A stretch of DNA of 64,000 nt. Source: an uncultured Prevotella sp. GTDB lineage: Bacteria > Bacteroidota > Bacteroidia > Bacteroidales > Bacteroidaceae. This document shows, piece after piece, positions 1-8,735 of the stretch (its first letter is position 1; every line of letters starts with the position of its first letter). The notes beneath the pieces were generated by a model. The model did no database searches. It saw only the letters and a program-made list of their open reading frames with translations, and was not told the origin of the DNA. The DNA lies in assembly GCA_944319915.1 (NCBI GenBank), contig CALUEY010000039.1, forward strand, positions 17,794 through 81,793, in the 5' to 3' direction. The position numbers and the translations under genes are program-made.

Positions 1-117
1 CGGCAGGCCGAAGCACTGCTTTCTATGTTAATTTCCACTTTATCCCATGCACCTTAGCCACTTGTGCAGGCTAAACCTTACACATCACGGATTATTTCGG
101 GTGTGGCCTACATCATG

Positions 118-125
118 CAAAGGTA
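118..125 (-). promoter_or_regulatory. Possible -7 box pointing out of the left edge
   Basis: On the minus strand the bases read TACCTTTG, a match to the Bacteroidetes -7 consensus TAnnTTTG. A CTTG at 143-146 could be a weak -33 box, but the spacing of 17 is short. It would serve a minus-strand gene beyond the left edge. No coding region was recognised in bases 1-177. Confidence 0.3.
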
Positions 126-177
126 AGCAAAAATACTCTAAACAAGAAATTGTGGCCTAAAAAAGTATGCGACTAAT

Positions 178-1857
178 CTATTTGTTTGCGGTCACCTTCA
201 TCTTCCACACACGCGCCCCCCATGGAGCAATCGACATTGAGACACCTCCATCGCGACGCAACATGAAATACTGCCTATCGCCTGAAAGCAAGTCGGTTGC
301 CAATGCCCGCTTTTCGCCAAAGCACAGAAAATCAAACGCATGAGATGGCAAGACAACCTCCGCTTGCTGTGCAGTGCCGCTAAAATTGGCCGCAACGAGG
401 AGCAATTCGCTTCCTGCCTTGCGCAAGAATACGTATATCCGAGATGAGTCAAAGCTACCCGACCACGGGTTTGCATACATGAGGTCGAAGAACTCGCCGT
501 CGGCCACGGCTTTTTCTGTGGCAGCCATGTTTAGCAAAGAGGTATAGAACCTATGCAGCTCCTGCTCATCAGCGCATAATTGGCCGAGGGCTGCACGGCG
601 CAACGAGCTGACACTCCAATAATCAAAAATGGTAGTGCGCCCGTCACGGCCACTGAAGCCCTCGCAGTCCATGCCCCGCTCCCCATACTCCTGTCCGGCG
701 TAGAGCATGAAAGGGCAGCGACGCATCAACGCACTTACCACCAAGGCCGGTTTGCCACGCCTGCCGTCGCCAGCAAAGAAGTCGCTTGCCAATCGTTGCT
801 CATCATGGTTTTCAAGGAAATAAAGCATATGCCCGCTAATATCGTCAACCGCCTGCCATGCGCCTGTGATAGCCGTGGCTGGTGCATAGCCACAAGTAAC
901 GGAGCGCATTGTATCATACATCCCCACCTTGTCATACAGATAATCAAAGCCCGAGGCAATGTAAGTCCTGTATTCCGCCGGGTTGTACACCTCGCCGATG
1001 AACAGCATTTCGGGATGTTTTGCCTTCACGCGGGCAGTAGCCCAGCCCCAAAAAGCGGACGGCACCATCTCGGCCATGTCGCAACGGAAGCCATCAACCC
1101 CCTTTCCGGCCCAGAACAACAAGATGTCGAGCATCTTCAACCACGTACTGGGCAAAGGGTCGAAATGCCCCACCCGCCCAGCATAATAGTCAACGCCATA
1201 GTTCAGTTTCACGGTCTCATACCAATCGTTAACGCATGGCGAAGCGTCGAAACGGTCGTTGCCAGTCGCCTTTGCAGGCATTTCTACATAAGGCCCAAAT
1301 CCATCGACACGCGTATCAAACTGTGGCGACAAAGCACAACCAGGGCAATAGTAAAAATTATTCTGTGGATCAAATCCCCGCTGCACGTCATCGCCTTCAC
1401 CCAAATCCCTCACCCCGTCGGGCTTGCATATCGAATGGTACTGGCGAGCCACATGGTTTGGCACGAAGTCGATTATCACCTTTAGGGCAGCCTCATGGGC
1501 GCGAGTCACCAAGGCCTCAAACTCCTGCATACGCGCAGGAACATCTTCGGCCAAGTCGGGGTCGATGTCGTAATAATCCACGATGGCGTAGGGCGAGCCG
1601 GCTTTGCCTTTCACCACGGCGGGGTGATTCTGCGGAATGCCGTATGCAGTATAGTCGGTTTGGGTGGCGTGGCGGATGATGCCAGTAAACCATATATGGC
1701 TAACGCCCAAAGCCTTGATGCGGGCCAACTCAGCTGCACCGAAACCATTCATCTTGCCGCAGCCATTCTCGGCTATGGAGCCATTTTTACGTGGAGACTC
1801 CACTGCATTGCCATAAAGGCGTGTGAATACTTGATAGATGATAACCTTCCTATCCAT
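178..1857 (-). CDS. GH13 alpha-amylase family glycosyl hydrolase, cytoplasmic
   Basis: Predicted 559-residue enzyme that hydrolyses alpha-glucosidic bonds in maltodextrin-like substrates. The GH13 (beta/alpha)8 barrel is seen from the N-terminal IIYQVFTRL through VIIDFVPNHVA, GFRCDMAEM (nucleophile Asp), LFIGEVY (acid/base Glu) and FLENHDEQR (transition-state Asp). A small beta domain follows at the C-terminus. There is no signal peptide, so it probably acts on intracellular glycogen or imported maltodextrins. The start at MDRKVII was chosen because the upstream in-frame extension has no family similarity and reaches close to fabD. It lies 65 bases downstream of fabD on the same strand. The substrate is not resolved by sequence alone. 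Confidence 0.9.
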   Translation of the reverse strand: MDRKVIIYQVFTRLYGNAVESPRKNGSIAENGCGKMNGFGAAELARIKALGVSHIWFTGIIRHATQTDYTAYGIPQNHPAVVKGKAGSPYAIVDYYDIDPDLAEDVPARMQEFEALVTRAHEAALKVIIDFVPNHVARQYHSICKPDGVRDLGEGDDVQRGFDPQNNFYYCPGCALSPQFDTRVDGFGPYVEMPAKATGNDRFDASPCVNDWYETVKLNYGVDYYAGRVGHFDPLPSTWLKMLDILLFWAGKGVDGFRCDMAEMVPSAFWGWATARVKAKHPEMLFIGEVYNPAEYRTYIASGFDYLYDKVGMYDTMRSVTCGYAPATAITGAWQAVDDISGHMLYFLENHDEQRLASDFFAGDGRRGKPALVVSALMRRCPFMLYAGQEYGERGMDCEGFSGRDGRTTIFDYWSVSSLRRAALGQLCADEQELHRFYTSLLNMAATEKAVADGEFFDLMYANPWSGSFDSSRIYVFLRKAGSELLLVAANFSGTAQQAEVVLPSHAFDFLCFGEKRALATDLLSGDRQYFMLRRDGGVSMSIAPWGARVWKMKVTANK

Positions 1858-1922
1858 GTCGGTAAAAGATAAGATGCCCGCCGCATGGCACAAGGCCATA
1901 CGGCGGACTTTGCGGAAAAATA

Positions 1923-2810
1923 TTAAGATATTCCGTGGGCGGCAACATTCTTGTCGATACGCCCTATCATACCTTGCAGAGCCTTGCCTGGCCCACACTC
2001 GGTGAAGTCATCGGCACCATCGGCTATCATGTTCTGCACGCAAGCCGTCCAGCGCACGCTGCTCGTAAGCTGCGCAATGAGGTTGGCCTTGATTTCTGCC
2101 GGGTCGGTGTGGGGCTTGCCATCCACATTCTGGTATACTGGACACTTTGGGGCGGAGAACTCAGTAGCCTCTATGGCTGCCTGAAGCTCGTCCTTGGCAG
2201 GCTGCATAAGGGGCGAATGGAACGCTCCGCCCACCTTCAAAGGCAGTGCGCGCTTGGCCCCCGCGGCCTTCAGCTGCTCGCAAGCCTCGCCAATGGCCTC
2301 CACATTACCGGAGATGACAAGCTGCCCCGGGCAATTATAATTGGCGGGAACTACCACGTGGCCGGGCTTGTTGATTGCTGCGCAAACCTCCTCTATCTTT
2401 TCGTCGGGCAGGCCTACAATGGCAGCCATTGTTGAGGGAGCCATGTCGCAAGCTTTCTGCATGGCCATGGCGCGGGCATAAACCAGTTTCAAGCCGTCCT
2501 CAAAGCTAAGCGCTCCAGCTGCTACGAGAGCCGAGAACTCACCGAGCGAGTGGCCGGCCACCATTGCTGGGCAGAATGCGTCGCCCAGGCAAAGCGCGGA
2601 AATGACGCTATGCAGAAACACTGCTGGCTGCGTTACCTTAGTCTGCTTCAGCTCATCATCTGTACCTGCAAACATGATGTCTGTGATTCTGTAGCCGAGA
2701 ATTTCGTCAGCCTTCTCAAAAAGTTCTTTTGCCAACGGATTGTTGTCATAAAGCTCTTTGCCCATGCCAACAAACTGCGCCCCCTGGCCGGGGAAAACGA
2801 ATGCTTTCAT
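1923..2810 (-). CDS. fabD: Malonyl-CoA:ACP transacylase
   Basis: A 295-residue enzyme that moves malonyl groups from CoA to acyl carrier protein, supplying fatty acid synthesis in the cytoplasm. The N-terminus has FPGQGAQ, and the catalytic serine lies in GHSLGEF near residue 88. The partner histidine is in GGAFHSPLM, and the C-terminal ECGPGKAL motif is typical. Length matches the family (about 300). It has its own well-formed promoter upstream. The GH13 gene follows on the same strand and may be co-transcribed. Confidence 0.96.
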   Translation of the reverse strand: MKAFVFPGQGAQFVGMGKELYDNNPLAKELFEKADEILGYRITDIMFAGTDDELKQTKVTQPAVFLHSVISALCLGDAFCPAMVAGHSLGEFSALVAAGALSFEDGLKLVYARAMAMQKACDMAPSTMAAIVGLPDEKIEEVCAAINKPGHVVVPANYNCPGQLVISGNVEAIGEACEQLKAAGAKRALPLKVGGAFHSPLMQPAKDELQAAIEATEFSAPKCPVYQNVDGKPHTDPAEIKANLIAQLTSSVRWTACVQNMIADGADDFTECGPGKALQGMIGRIDKNVAAHGIS

Positions 2811-2849
2811 TTTGCTTTCTGTTTAATTGTGGAAATTTTGTTCTGGGAG

Positions 2850-2881
2850 CAAAATTACATTTTTTTTCTGACATAAACAAA
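2850..2881 (-). promoter_or_regulatory. Bacteroidetes-type promoter for fabD
   Basis: On the minus strand TTTG (2878-2881), a 20-base spacer and TAATTTTG (2850-2857) match the Bacteroidetes housekeeping promoter. The fabD start codon lies 40 bases downstream. Confidence 0.7.
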
Positions 2882-3132
2882 TTTATTGCGATGACCGTAA
2901 TGCCCCATGACTCACAAATAGGCCCCCATGCGAAGCCAACATGGGGGGGGCTTGGTTTTGCAGACATGAAAAATGTCGACAAAATGCTCTCTGAGAATCG
3001 TTTTTTCTATAATAAACTTTAGGCAGCAGTCATATGGGCGATTCTCGGAATGAATAAGCAATAACCTCGTTATCAGCAACTTACGCCCCTCACCTGCTCA
3101 TCTTGCTCATTGAAAAGCAACTGTCGCAGTGC

Positions 3133-3250
3133 TAAAACGGCCAAAAAACCAGTTTAAAACGTGCCATATTGCCTTGCCAAACATACCTTTTGGAATCATG
3201 ATATAGGCCGTTTGGCAGGCTGAAACATGCCGTCTTGCAAGCAAGCACGT
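3133..3250. repeat. Degenerate CAAAACGGCC-type intergenic repeat cluster (locus 1)
   Basis: Several imperfect units of about 20 bases resembling AAAACGGCC...TTTGCA occur in both orientations, for example TAAAACGGCC at 3133-3142 and GGCCGTTTGGCA near 3207. Similar clusters occur at four other gaps in the window. The rest of the gap from 2882 to 3829 holds the element at 3456-3650, a hairpin at 3672-3731 and no convincing gene. Confidence 0.55.
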
Positions 3251-3455
3251 GAAAAATCAGTTTCTGATATGGCATTCCCATTCAAATAGCGCTGGCAATT
3301 TAGCTATTCCACTTAATCAGCAATGCATTGTTTTTTCTGAAATATCTTTACCTGACATAACAACAAACATAATCCTTGGCAGATTCGGACAATTGCCAAG
3401 GCCTGGGTATTGTTAGGTCCAATTAAGGCCCAATCATTAGACTTCACTCAGATTT

Positions 3456-3650
3456 AGAAACTGTTTTGATTTTTTTGTTCAATGGATTGCCGTGGATTTC
3501 CGTGATGTATTTTGTTGTAGTCTGACAGAGTTTAGCAGGCTAAATGATGGAAGCGACAACAAATAACAGCCAGAAAGGCACCGCAAGCCATGGACGAAGT
3601 GAACATTGGGAATGGAATGAGTGCTGCTGTAAAAAATCAAAACAGTTTCT
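3456..3650. mobile_element. MITE-like element, full copy 1 (195 bp)
   Basis: The ends are exact 20-base inverted repeats: AGAAACTGTTTTGATTTTTT at 3456-3475 and its complement at 3631-3650. The interior aligns along its length with the reverse complement of the copy at 16821-17014, including a TTTAGCaGGCTAAA-like centre. There is no open reading frame of note inside. No clear target duplication is visible. This is a non-autonomous element by structure; its transposase is not in the window. Confidence 0.75.
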
Positions 3651-3671
3651 TAGTGCTGCTCCCAAGCTGAT

Positions 3672-3731
3672 TGGCTTCCCGCTTTTGTCGTAAATATAGA
3701 CGGCTACATCTACGACGAAAGCGGGAAGCCA
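3672..3731. repeat. Long stem-loop
   Basis: A 21-base stem (3672-3692 with 3711-3731) has one G:U or mismatch position and an 18-base loop. The arms contain GGCTTCCCGCTTT and AAAGCGGGAAGCC. It lies about 100 bases downstream of the GNAT gene, but no T-run follows on either strand, so a terminator role is weak. Confidence 0.6.
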
Positions 3732-3829
3732 TCAAGCGGCAGAATTACAGAAGATGGGTGAAGAGCCAACTAACGCTTTAGAAGTGAGAATGGCACTCTA
3801 ACGACTGATTTGCTCGAGAAAGACTTGCC

Positions 3830-4327
3830 TCAGGCATCGGCCAACAGCAACTCATAATCTACCACATCGAGCCACTGACCGAACTTGCGCCCCACTTGCC
3901 TAAAGCAGGAAACGCGCGAAAAGCCTAAGGAGGTGTGAAAACGCACGCTCCTGGTGTTGTCTGCGGTGATGCAAGCAACAAGTGCGTGACACCCCAAATC
4001 CCTACATTCCGACACAAGCCTCTCCATGAGCATCCGCCCAACCCCTCGGCCAAGGCAGGCGGGCGAGACATAGACCGTAGTTTCCCATGTCTTACTGTAT
4101 GCCTCACGTTCCTTCCAAGGATGCGCATAGCAATAACCAACCACCCTGCCGCTTTCGTCTTCGCAAACAAGGTAAGGATGCAAAGCAGAAATGGCCACTA
4201 TGCGCTCTCCCATCTCCTCTGCCATAACAGGCTGAAGCTCAAACGACACCGTGGTTTCTGCCACATAATGATTATAAATATCGGCAATGGCAGTGGCATC
4301 AGCCGCCCTTACATTTCTGACTTCCAT
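3830..4327 (-). CDS. GNAT N-acetyltransferase, phosphinothricin acetyltransferase-like
   Basis: A 165-residue GNAT-fold protein. The order of motifs matches the Pat/Bar subgroup: IRNV-like N-terminus, IYNHYV near residue 17, TTVSFE, GYCYAHPWKER, TTVYVSPACLGRGVGRMLM (acetyl-CoA binding, near residues 85-105) and the C-terminal LGF...GRKFGQWLDV. Members acetylate small amines such as phosphinothricin or methionine derivatives; the substrate here is unknown. It stands alone downstream of carB's terminator. Length is usual for the family. Confidence 0.88.
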   Translation of the reverse strand: MEVRNVRAADATAIADIYNHYVAETTVSFELQPVMAEEMGERIVAISALHPYLVCEDESGRVVGYCYAHPWKEREAYSKTWETTVYVSPACLGRGVGRMLMERLVSECRDLGCHALVACITADNTRSVRFHTSLGFSRVSCFRQVGRKFGQWLDVVDYELLLADA

Positions 4328-4338
4328 AGCAATAATCT

Positions 4339-4375
4339 AAAAAAAGGAAGTTGCCTTGTCGCAGGCAGCTTCCTT
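4339..4375 (-). terminator. Rho-independent terminator after carB
   Basis: On the minus strand a 10-base stem (4346-4355 with 4364-4373, one G:U) and 8-base loop are followed by seven T. It lies 30 bases past the carB stop codon and ends the glmS-purF-carAB run. Confidence 0.75.
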
Positions 4376-4404
4376 CCATGATATCATTAGCAAATTCGTA
4401 ATCG

Positions 4405-7400
4405 TTACTTATACTCTGCCCAACTCTTAATGTCGATGTCATCGAGCTTCACGCGGCAGAATGCATTGATAAACGCACTTGCAAGACGGCTGTTGGTTAT
4501 AAGCGGCACATTGAGGTCGATGGCAGCACGGCGAATCTTGTAACCGTTTGTCAGCTCGCCTGCCGTAAGGTCCTTGGGTATGTTCACCACCATGTCTATC
4601 TTGTGCTCATGAAGCATATCTAGAGCCTGGGGGTGCTTGTCTTCCGACGGCCAGAACACTTCGGTGTTCTCTATGCCGTTCTCCGTGAGATACTTTGAGC
4701 TGCCGCTCGTGGCATAAAGCTTGTACCCATGCTCCACGAGAGTGCGTGCTGCATCAAGCATTTCGGCCTTTTGCTTGGCACTTCCGGTGGAAAGCAATAT
4801 GTTCTTTTCCGGTATGCGATGGCCAACAGACAGCATACTCTTGAGCAAGGCCGTGTTTGTATCGTCGCCAAGGCAGCCAACCTCGCCGGTAGAAGCCATG
4901 TCAACACCAAGCACTGGGTCGGCCTTTTGCAGGCGGTTGAATGAGAACTGGCTTGCCTTTATGCCCACATAATCGAGGTCAAAGAGGTTTTTGCTTGGCT
5001 TCTCGACAGGCAATCCCAACATGACTTTCGTGGCCAGCTCAATCAAGTTAATCTTGAGCACCTTGCTGACAAACGGGAACGACCGCGAAGCGCGCAAGTT
5101 GCACTCTATCACTTTTATGTCGTTCTCCTTGGCAAGGAACTGAATGTTGAACGGCCCGCTGATGTGAAGCTCCTGGGCAATCATGCGGCTTACGCGCTTA
5201 ATGCGGCGGATGGTCTCACAGTATAGTTTCTGCGGGGGGAACTGTATTGTGGCATCACCAGAGTGTACACCAGCAAACTCGATGTGCTCGCTGATGGCGT
5301 ATGCTATTATTTCACCGTTGCGAGCCACGGCATCCATCTCCACTTCCTTGGCGTGCTCCATGAAGCGGCTCACCACCACCGGGTGATCTTCGCTCACGTT
5401 GGCCGCAAGGCGCAGGAACTTTTCAAGTTCCTCTTGGTTTGAGCAAACGTTCATGGCTGCGCCAGAAAGCACGTATGACGGGCGCACAAGCACAGGGAAG
5501 CCAACTTTGTCGATGAATTTCTTGATGTCGTCCATCGTGGTGAGCGCACTCCACTCGGGCTGGTCGATGCCATTCCGCGTGAGCATGGAGGAGAACTTGG
5601 CCCTGTCCTCTGCATTGTCAATGTCCTTGGCCGATGTCCCAAGTATTGGCACGTGCTGGCCATCAAGGCGCATTGCAAGGTTGTTGGGTATTTGCCCGCC
5701 AGTAGACACGATAACGCCATGCGGACACTCAAGGTCGATGATGTCCATGACACGCTCGAATGTCAACTCGTCAAAATAAAGACGGTCGCACATATCATAG
5801 TCCGTCGACACAGTTTCGGGATTATAGTTGATCATCACCGAGCGATATCCTTCCTTGCGGATGGTATGCAAAGCCTGCACACCGCACCAATCAAACTCCA
5901 CAGACGAGCCAATACGATATGCTCCGGAGCCAAGCACGATGATTGACCGCTTGTCGTGCTCAAAGTTTATGTCATGGGCCACGCCTGCGTATGTAAGGTA
6001 CAGATAGTTCGTCTGGGCAGGATATTCAGCGGCAAGGGTGTCTATCTGCTTTACAAACGGCAGGATGCCATAGCTCTTCCTGAGGTTGCGGACTACAAGC
6101 CCGGCCTTAGCCATGCTGTGCAACTCTGCCTCGAGGCCAACCGCACGGGCTATCTGGAAATCGGTGAAGCCATAAACCTTGGCCTCGCGCAGCATGTCCT
6201 TGTCGAGGTTGTTGATGCTCTTCAAGGCCTTCATGCGCTCATCAATGTCGATTATGTGCTTCAGCTTCTGCAAGAACCACTTGTCTATCTTTGTCAGCTC
6301 GTGTATCTGGTCGATGGTATAACCTTTGTGCATAGCCTTCGAGATGATAAACACGCGCTTGTCTGTAGGCTCGCGCAAAGCTGCATCTATGTCTGGAATC
6401 TCAAGCTCCTTGTTCTCAACAAAGCCATGCATTCCTTGCCCAATCATGCGCAAGCCTTTTTGTATGGCTTCCTCAAAGTTGCGGCCAATGGCCATGACCT
6501 CGCCGACTGACTTCATGGAAGAGCCAAGCTCCTTGTCAACACCTCGGAACTTGCTGAGATCCCAGCGTGGTATCTTGCAAACAACATAGTCGAGCGCAGG
6601 CTCAAAGAAAGCGCTCGTGGTCTTGGTCACCGAATTCTTCAACTCAAACAGGCCGTATCCCATACCAAGCTTGGCGGCAACGAAAGCCAAAGGATAACCG
6701 GTGGCTTTAGATGCAAGAGCCGAAGAGCGGCTCAAGCGAGCGTTGACCTCAATGACTCGGTAGTCTTCGCTCTGAGGGTCAAAGGCATACTGCACATTGC
6801 ACTCTCCTACAATGCCGATGTGGCGGATTATCTTTATGGACAGTGCACGGAGCTTATGGTATTCGCTGTTGGTAAGCGTCTGCGACGGAGCGATGACGAT
6901 GCTTTCGCCTGTGTGGATGCCAAGAGGGTCGAAATTCTCCATGTTGCAAACCGTAATGCAATTGTCATAGCGGTCGCGCACAACTTCGTATTCAATCTCT
7001 TTCCACCCCTTTAGGCTCTTCTCCACAAGCACTTGCGGCGAAAAGGAAAACGCCTTTTCGGCGAGTTTGTCAAGTTCTTCCTCATTGTCACAGAACCCAC
7101 TGCCGAGTCCGCCCAATGCGTATGCGGCACGGAGGATGACAGGATAACCAAGGTCGCGGGCTGCCTGACGTGCTTGCTCTATGTTCTCGCAAGCCTCGCT
7201 CTTGATTGTCTTGACCCCTATCTCGTTGAGTTTTTCCACAAACAGCTCGCGATCCTCGGTGTCCATGATGGCTTGGACTGGCGTACCCAGCACTTTTACA
7301 TTGTACTTTTCGAGTACTCCGCTTTTGTGGAGAGCAACACCACAGTTAAGCGCAGTCTGCCCGCCAAAAGCAAGCAATATGCCATCAGGGCGCTCTTTCT

Positions 7401-7632
7401 CAATGACGCGTTCAACGAAATATGGTTGCACAGGCAAGAAATAAATTTGGTCTGCCACACCTTCTGAGGTCTGCACAGTCGCAATGTTGGGATTTATCAA
7501 GATGGTATAAACCCCTTCCTCCCTTAAGGCTTTGAGAGCCTGTGAACCAGAATAATCAAACTCTCCGGCCTCGCCTATCTTCAATGCGCCCGATCCGAGC
7601 AACAGGACTTTCTTTATATTCTCGTCTCTCAT
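4405..7632 (-). CDS. carB: Carbamoyl phosphate synthase large subunit
   Basis: A 1075-residue subunit that makes carbamoyl phosphate from bicarbonate, ATP and ammonia channelled from CarA, feeding pyrimidine and arginine synthesis. Both ATP-grasp halves are visible: the first begins VLLLGSGALKIGEAGEFDYSG and the second IIVLGSGAYRIGSSVEFDWC near residue 575. Each half has its ATP-grasp core (VILRAAYALGGLGSG; VLVRPSYVLSGAAM). The C-terminal MGS-like allosteric domain starts near LLSTGSAKQKAEML. Length is normal. It begins 2 bases after carA, indicating translational coupling. Confidence 0.97.
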   Translation of the reverse strand: MRDENIKKVLLLGSGALKIGEAGEFDYSGSQALKALREEGVYTILINPNIATVQTSEGVADQIYFLPVQPYFVERVIEKERPDGILLAFGGQTALNCGVALHKSGVLEKYNVKVLGTPVQAIMDTEDRELFVEKLNEIGVKTIKSEACENIEQARQAARDLGYPVILRAAYALGGLGSGFCDNEEELDKLAEKAFSFSPQVLVEKSLKGWKEIEYEVVRDRYDNCITVCNMENFDPLGIHTGESIVIAPSQTLTNSEYHKLRALSIKIIRHIGIVGECNVQYAFDPQSEDYRVIEVNARLSRSSALASKATGYPLAFVAAKLGMGYGLFELKNSVTKTTSAFFEPALDYVVCKIPRWDLSKFRGVDKELGSSMKSVGEVMAIGRNFEEAIQKGLRMIGQGMHGFVENKELEIPDIDAALREPTDKRVFIISKAMHKGYTIDQIHELTKIDKWFLQKLKHIIDIDERMKALKSINNLDKDMLREAKVYGFTDFQIARAVGLEAELHSMAKAGLVVRNLRKSYGILPFVKQIDTLAAEYPAQTNYLYLTYAGVAHDINFEHDKRSIIVLGSGAYRIGSSVEFDWCGVQALHTIRKEGYRSVMINYNPETVSTDYDMCDRLYFDELTFERVMDIIDLECPHGVIVSTGGQIPNNLAMRLDGQHVPILGTSAKDIDNAEDRAKFSSMLTRNGIDQPEWSALTTMDDIKKFIDKVGFPVLVRPSYVLSGAAMNVCSNQEELEKFLRLAANVSEDHPVVVSRFMEHAKEVEMDAVARNGEIIAYAISEHIEFAGVHSGDATIQFPPQKLYCETIRRIKRVSRMIAQELHISGPFNIQFLAKENDIKVIECNLRASRSFPFVSKVLKINLIELATKVMLGLPVEKPSKNLFDLDYVGIKASQFSFNRLQKADPVLGVDMASTGEVGCLGDDTNTALLKSMLSVGHRIPEKNILLSTGSAKQKAEMLDAARTLVEHGYKLYATSGSSKYLTENGIENTEVFWPSEDKHPQALDMLHEHKIDMVVNIPKDLTAGELTNGYKIRRAAIDLNVPLITNSRLASAFINAFCRVKLDDIDIKSWAEYK

Positions 7633-7634
7633 AG

Positions 7635-8714
7635 TTACTTCAATTTTTCTACAAAACGGTCAAACATGAACTCTGTGTCAACAGGACCGGAACAAGCCTC
7701 TGGGTGGAACTGGCTGGTAAACCACGGATTCTCTTTGTGACAAATCCCTTCGTTTGAGCCATCGTTCATGTTAACGAAAAGCTCACGCCAATCTGCACCA
7801 AGTGTCTTGGCGTCAACGGCATATCCGTGGTTCTGACTTGTGATGTAACACTTGTCGGTGCCAACCTCCCGGACTGGCTGATTGTGGGAACGGTGACCAT
7901 ACTTCAGCTTGTATATTGTGGCTCCACCTGCCTTTGCCAACAACTGGTTGCCCATGCATATTCCGCATATCGGCTTACGGGAAATCCCCATTTGCTTACG
8001 TATGATATTAACGGCATCCTCGCACATATCCGGATCGCCTGGGCCATTGCCAAGGAACAAACCGTCAAATTCCATGTCTGTATAATCATAGTTCCACGGA
8101 ACACGTATCACCTCAACTCCGCGATTAACTAAGCAACGTATGATGTTGTTCTTTACGCCACAATCAACAAGCACAACTTTCTTTCCAGCCCCCTCATTGT
8201 ACCTAATCACTTGCTTGCAACTAACCTTGTCGACAAAGTTAACACCCTCATAATCAGCCTGAGGGATATTGTCTGGTTGGTCATCAAAAAGAATCTTGCC
8301 CATCATGACACCATGCTCACGAAGTACTTTCGTCAACTGCCGGGTATCTATGCCTGTAATTCCTGGCACGTGTTCGCGCTTAAGCCAGTCTGCAAGACTT
8401 TCCACTGCATTCCAATGACAGTACTCCTCACTATAGTCTGCAACAATTATGGCCGAGGCATATATTTTATCGCTTTCCATGAAAGTGGCAATGCCATTTG
8501 CCTCAACTGTGAATGGAGGTACGCCATAATTACCGACCAAAGGATATGTCAACGCCATCAATTGCCCCGCATACGACGGGTCTGTCAGACTCTCTGGGTA
8601 ACCCATCATCGCCGTATTGAAAACGACTTCACCTGCCACCGGCTGTTCGTAGCCGAACGACCTGCCACGAAATTTTGTGCCGTCTTCAAGAACCAATGTC
8701 ACGTTTTTCGTCAT
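7635..8714 (-). CDS. carA: Carbamoyl phosphate synthase small (glutaminase) subunit
   Basis: A 359-residue subunit that hydrolyses glutamine and passes ammonia to CarB. The N-terminal domain has VLEDGTKFRGRSFG. The class I glutamine amidotransferase domain carries LFLGNGPGDP, the nucleophile in GICMGNQLL, and the His-Glu pair in QFHPEACSGP. Length is close to the usual 360-380. It sits between the PurF-like gene (21-base gap) and carB (2-base gap), so the four genes glmS-purF-carA-carB probably form one operon. Confidence 0.97.
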   Translation of the reverse strand: MTKNVTLVLEDGTKFRGRSFGYEQPVAGEVVFNTAMMGYPESLTDPSYAGQLMALTYPLVGNYGVPPFTVEANGIATFMESDKIYASAIIVADYSEEYCHWNAVESLADWLKREHVPGITGIDTRQLTKVLREHGVMMGKILFDDQPDNIPQADYEGVNFVDKVSCKQVIRYNEGAGKKVVLVDCGVKNNIIRCLVNRGVEVIRVPWNYDYTDMEFDGLFLGNGPGDPDMCEDAVNIIRKQMGISRKPICGICMGNQLLAKAGGATIYKLKYGHRSHNQPVREVGTDKCYITSQNHGYAVDAKTLGADWRELFVNMNDGSNEGICHKENPWFTSQFHPEACSGPVDTEFMFDRFVEKLK

Positions 8715-8735
8715 ATATTAATGGTGTATAAGTGA

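Noticed and set aside
1-177. Possible partial gene at the left edge
   Set aside because: Stops occur early in the minus-strand frames that open with ATG, and no domain sequence is recognised.
580-1485. A 301-codon plus-strand reading frame opposite the GH13 gene
   Set aside because: It is antisense to an intact glycosidase and shows no domain.
2943-2950. Run of eight G upstream of fabD
   Set aside because: It could be a phase-variable tract, but it lies about 60 bases upstream of the -33 box and not in a gene, and no switching effect is evident.
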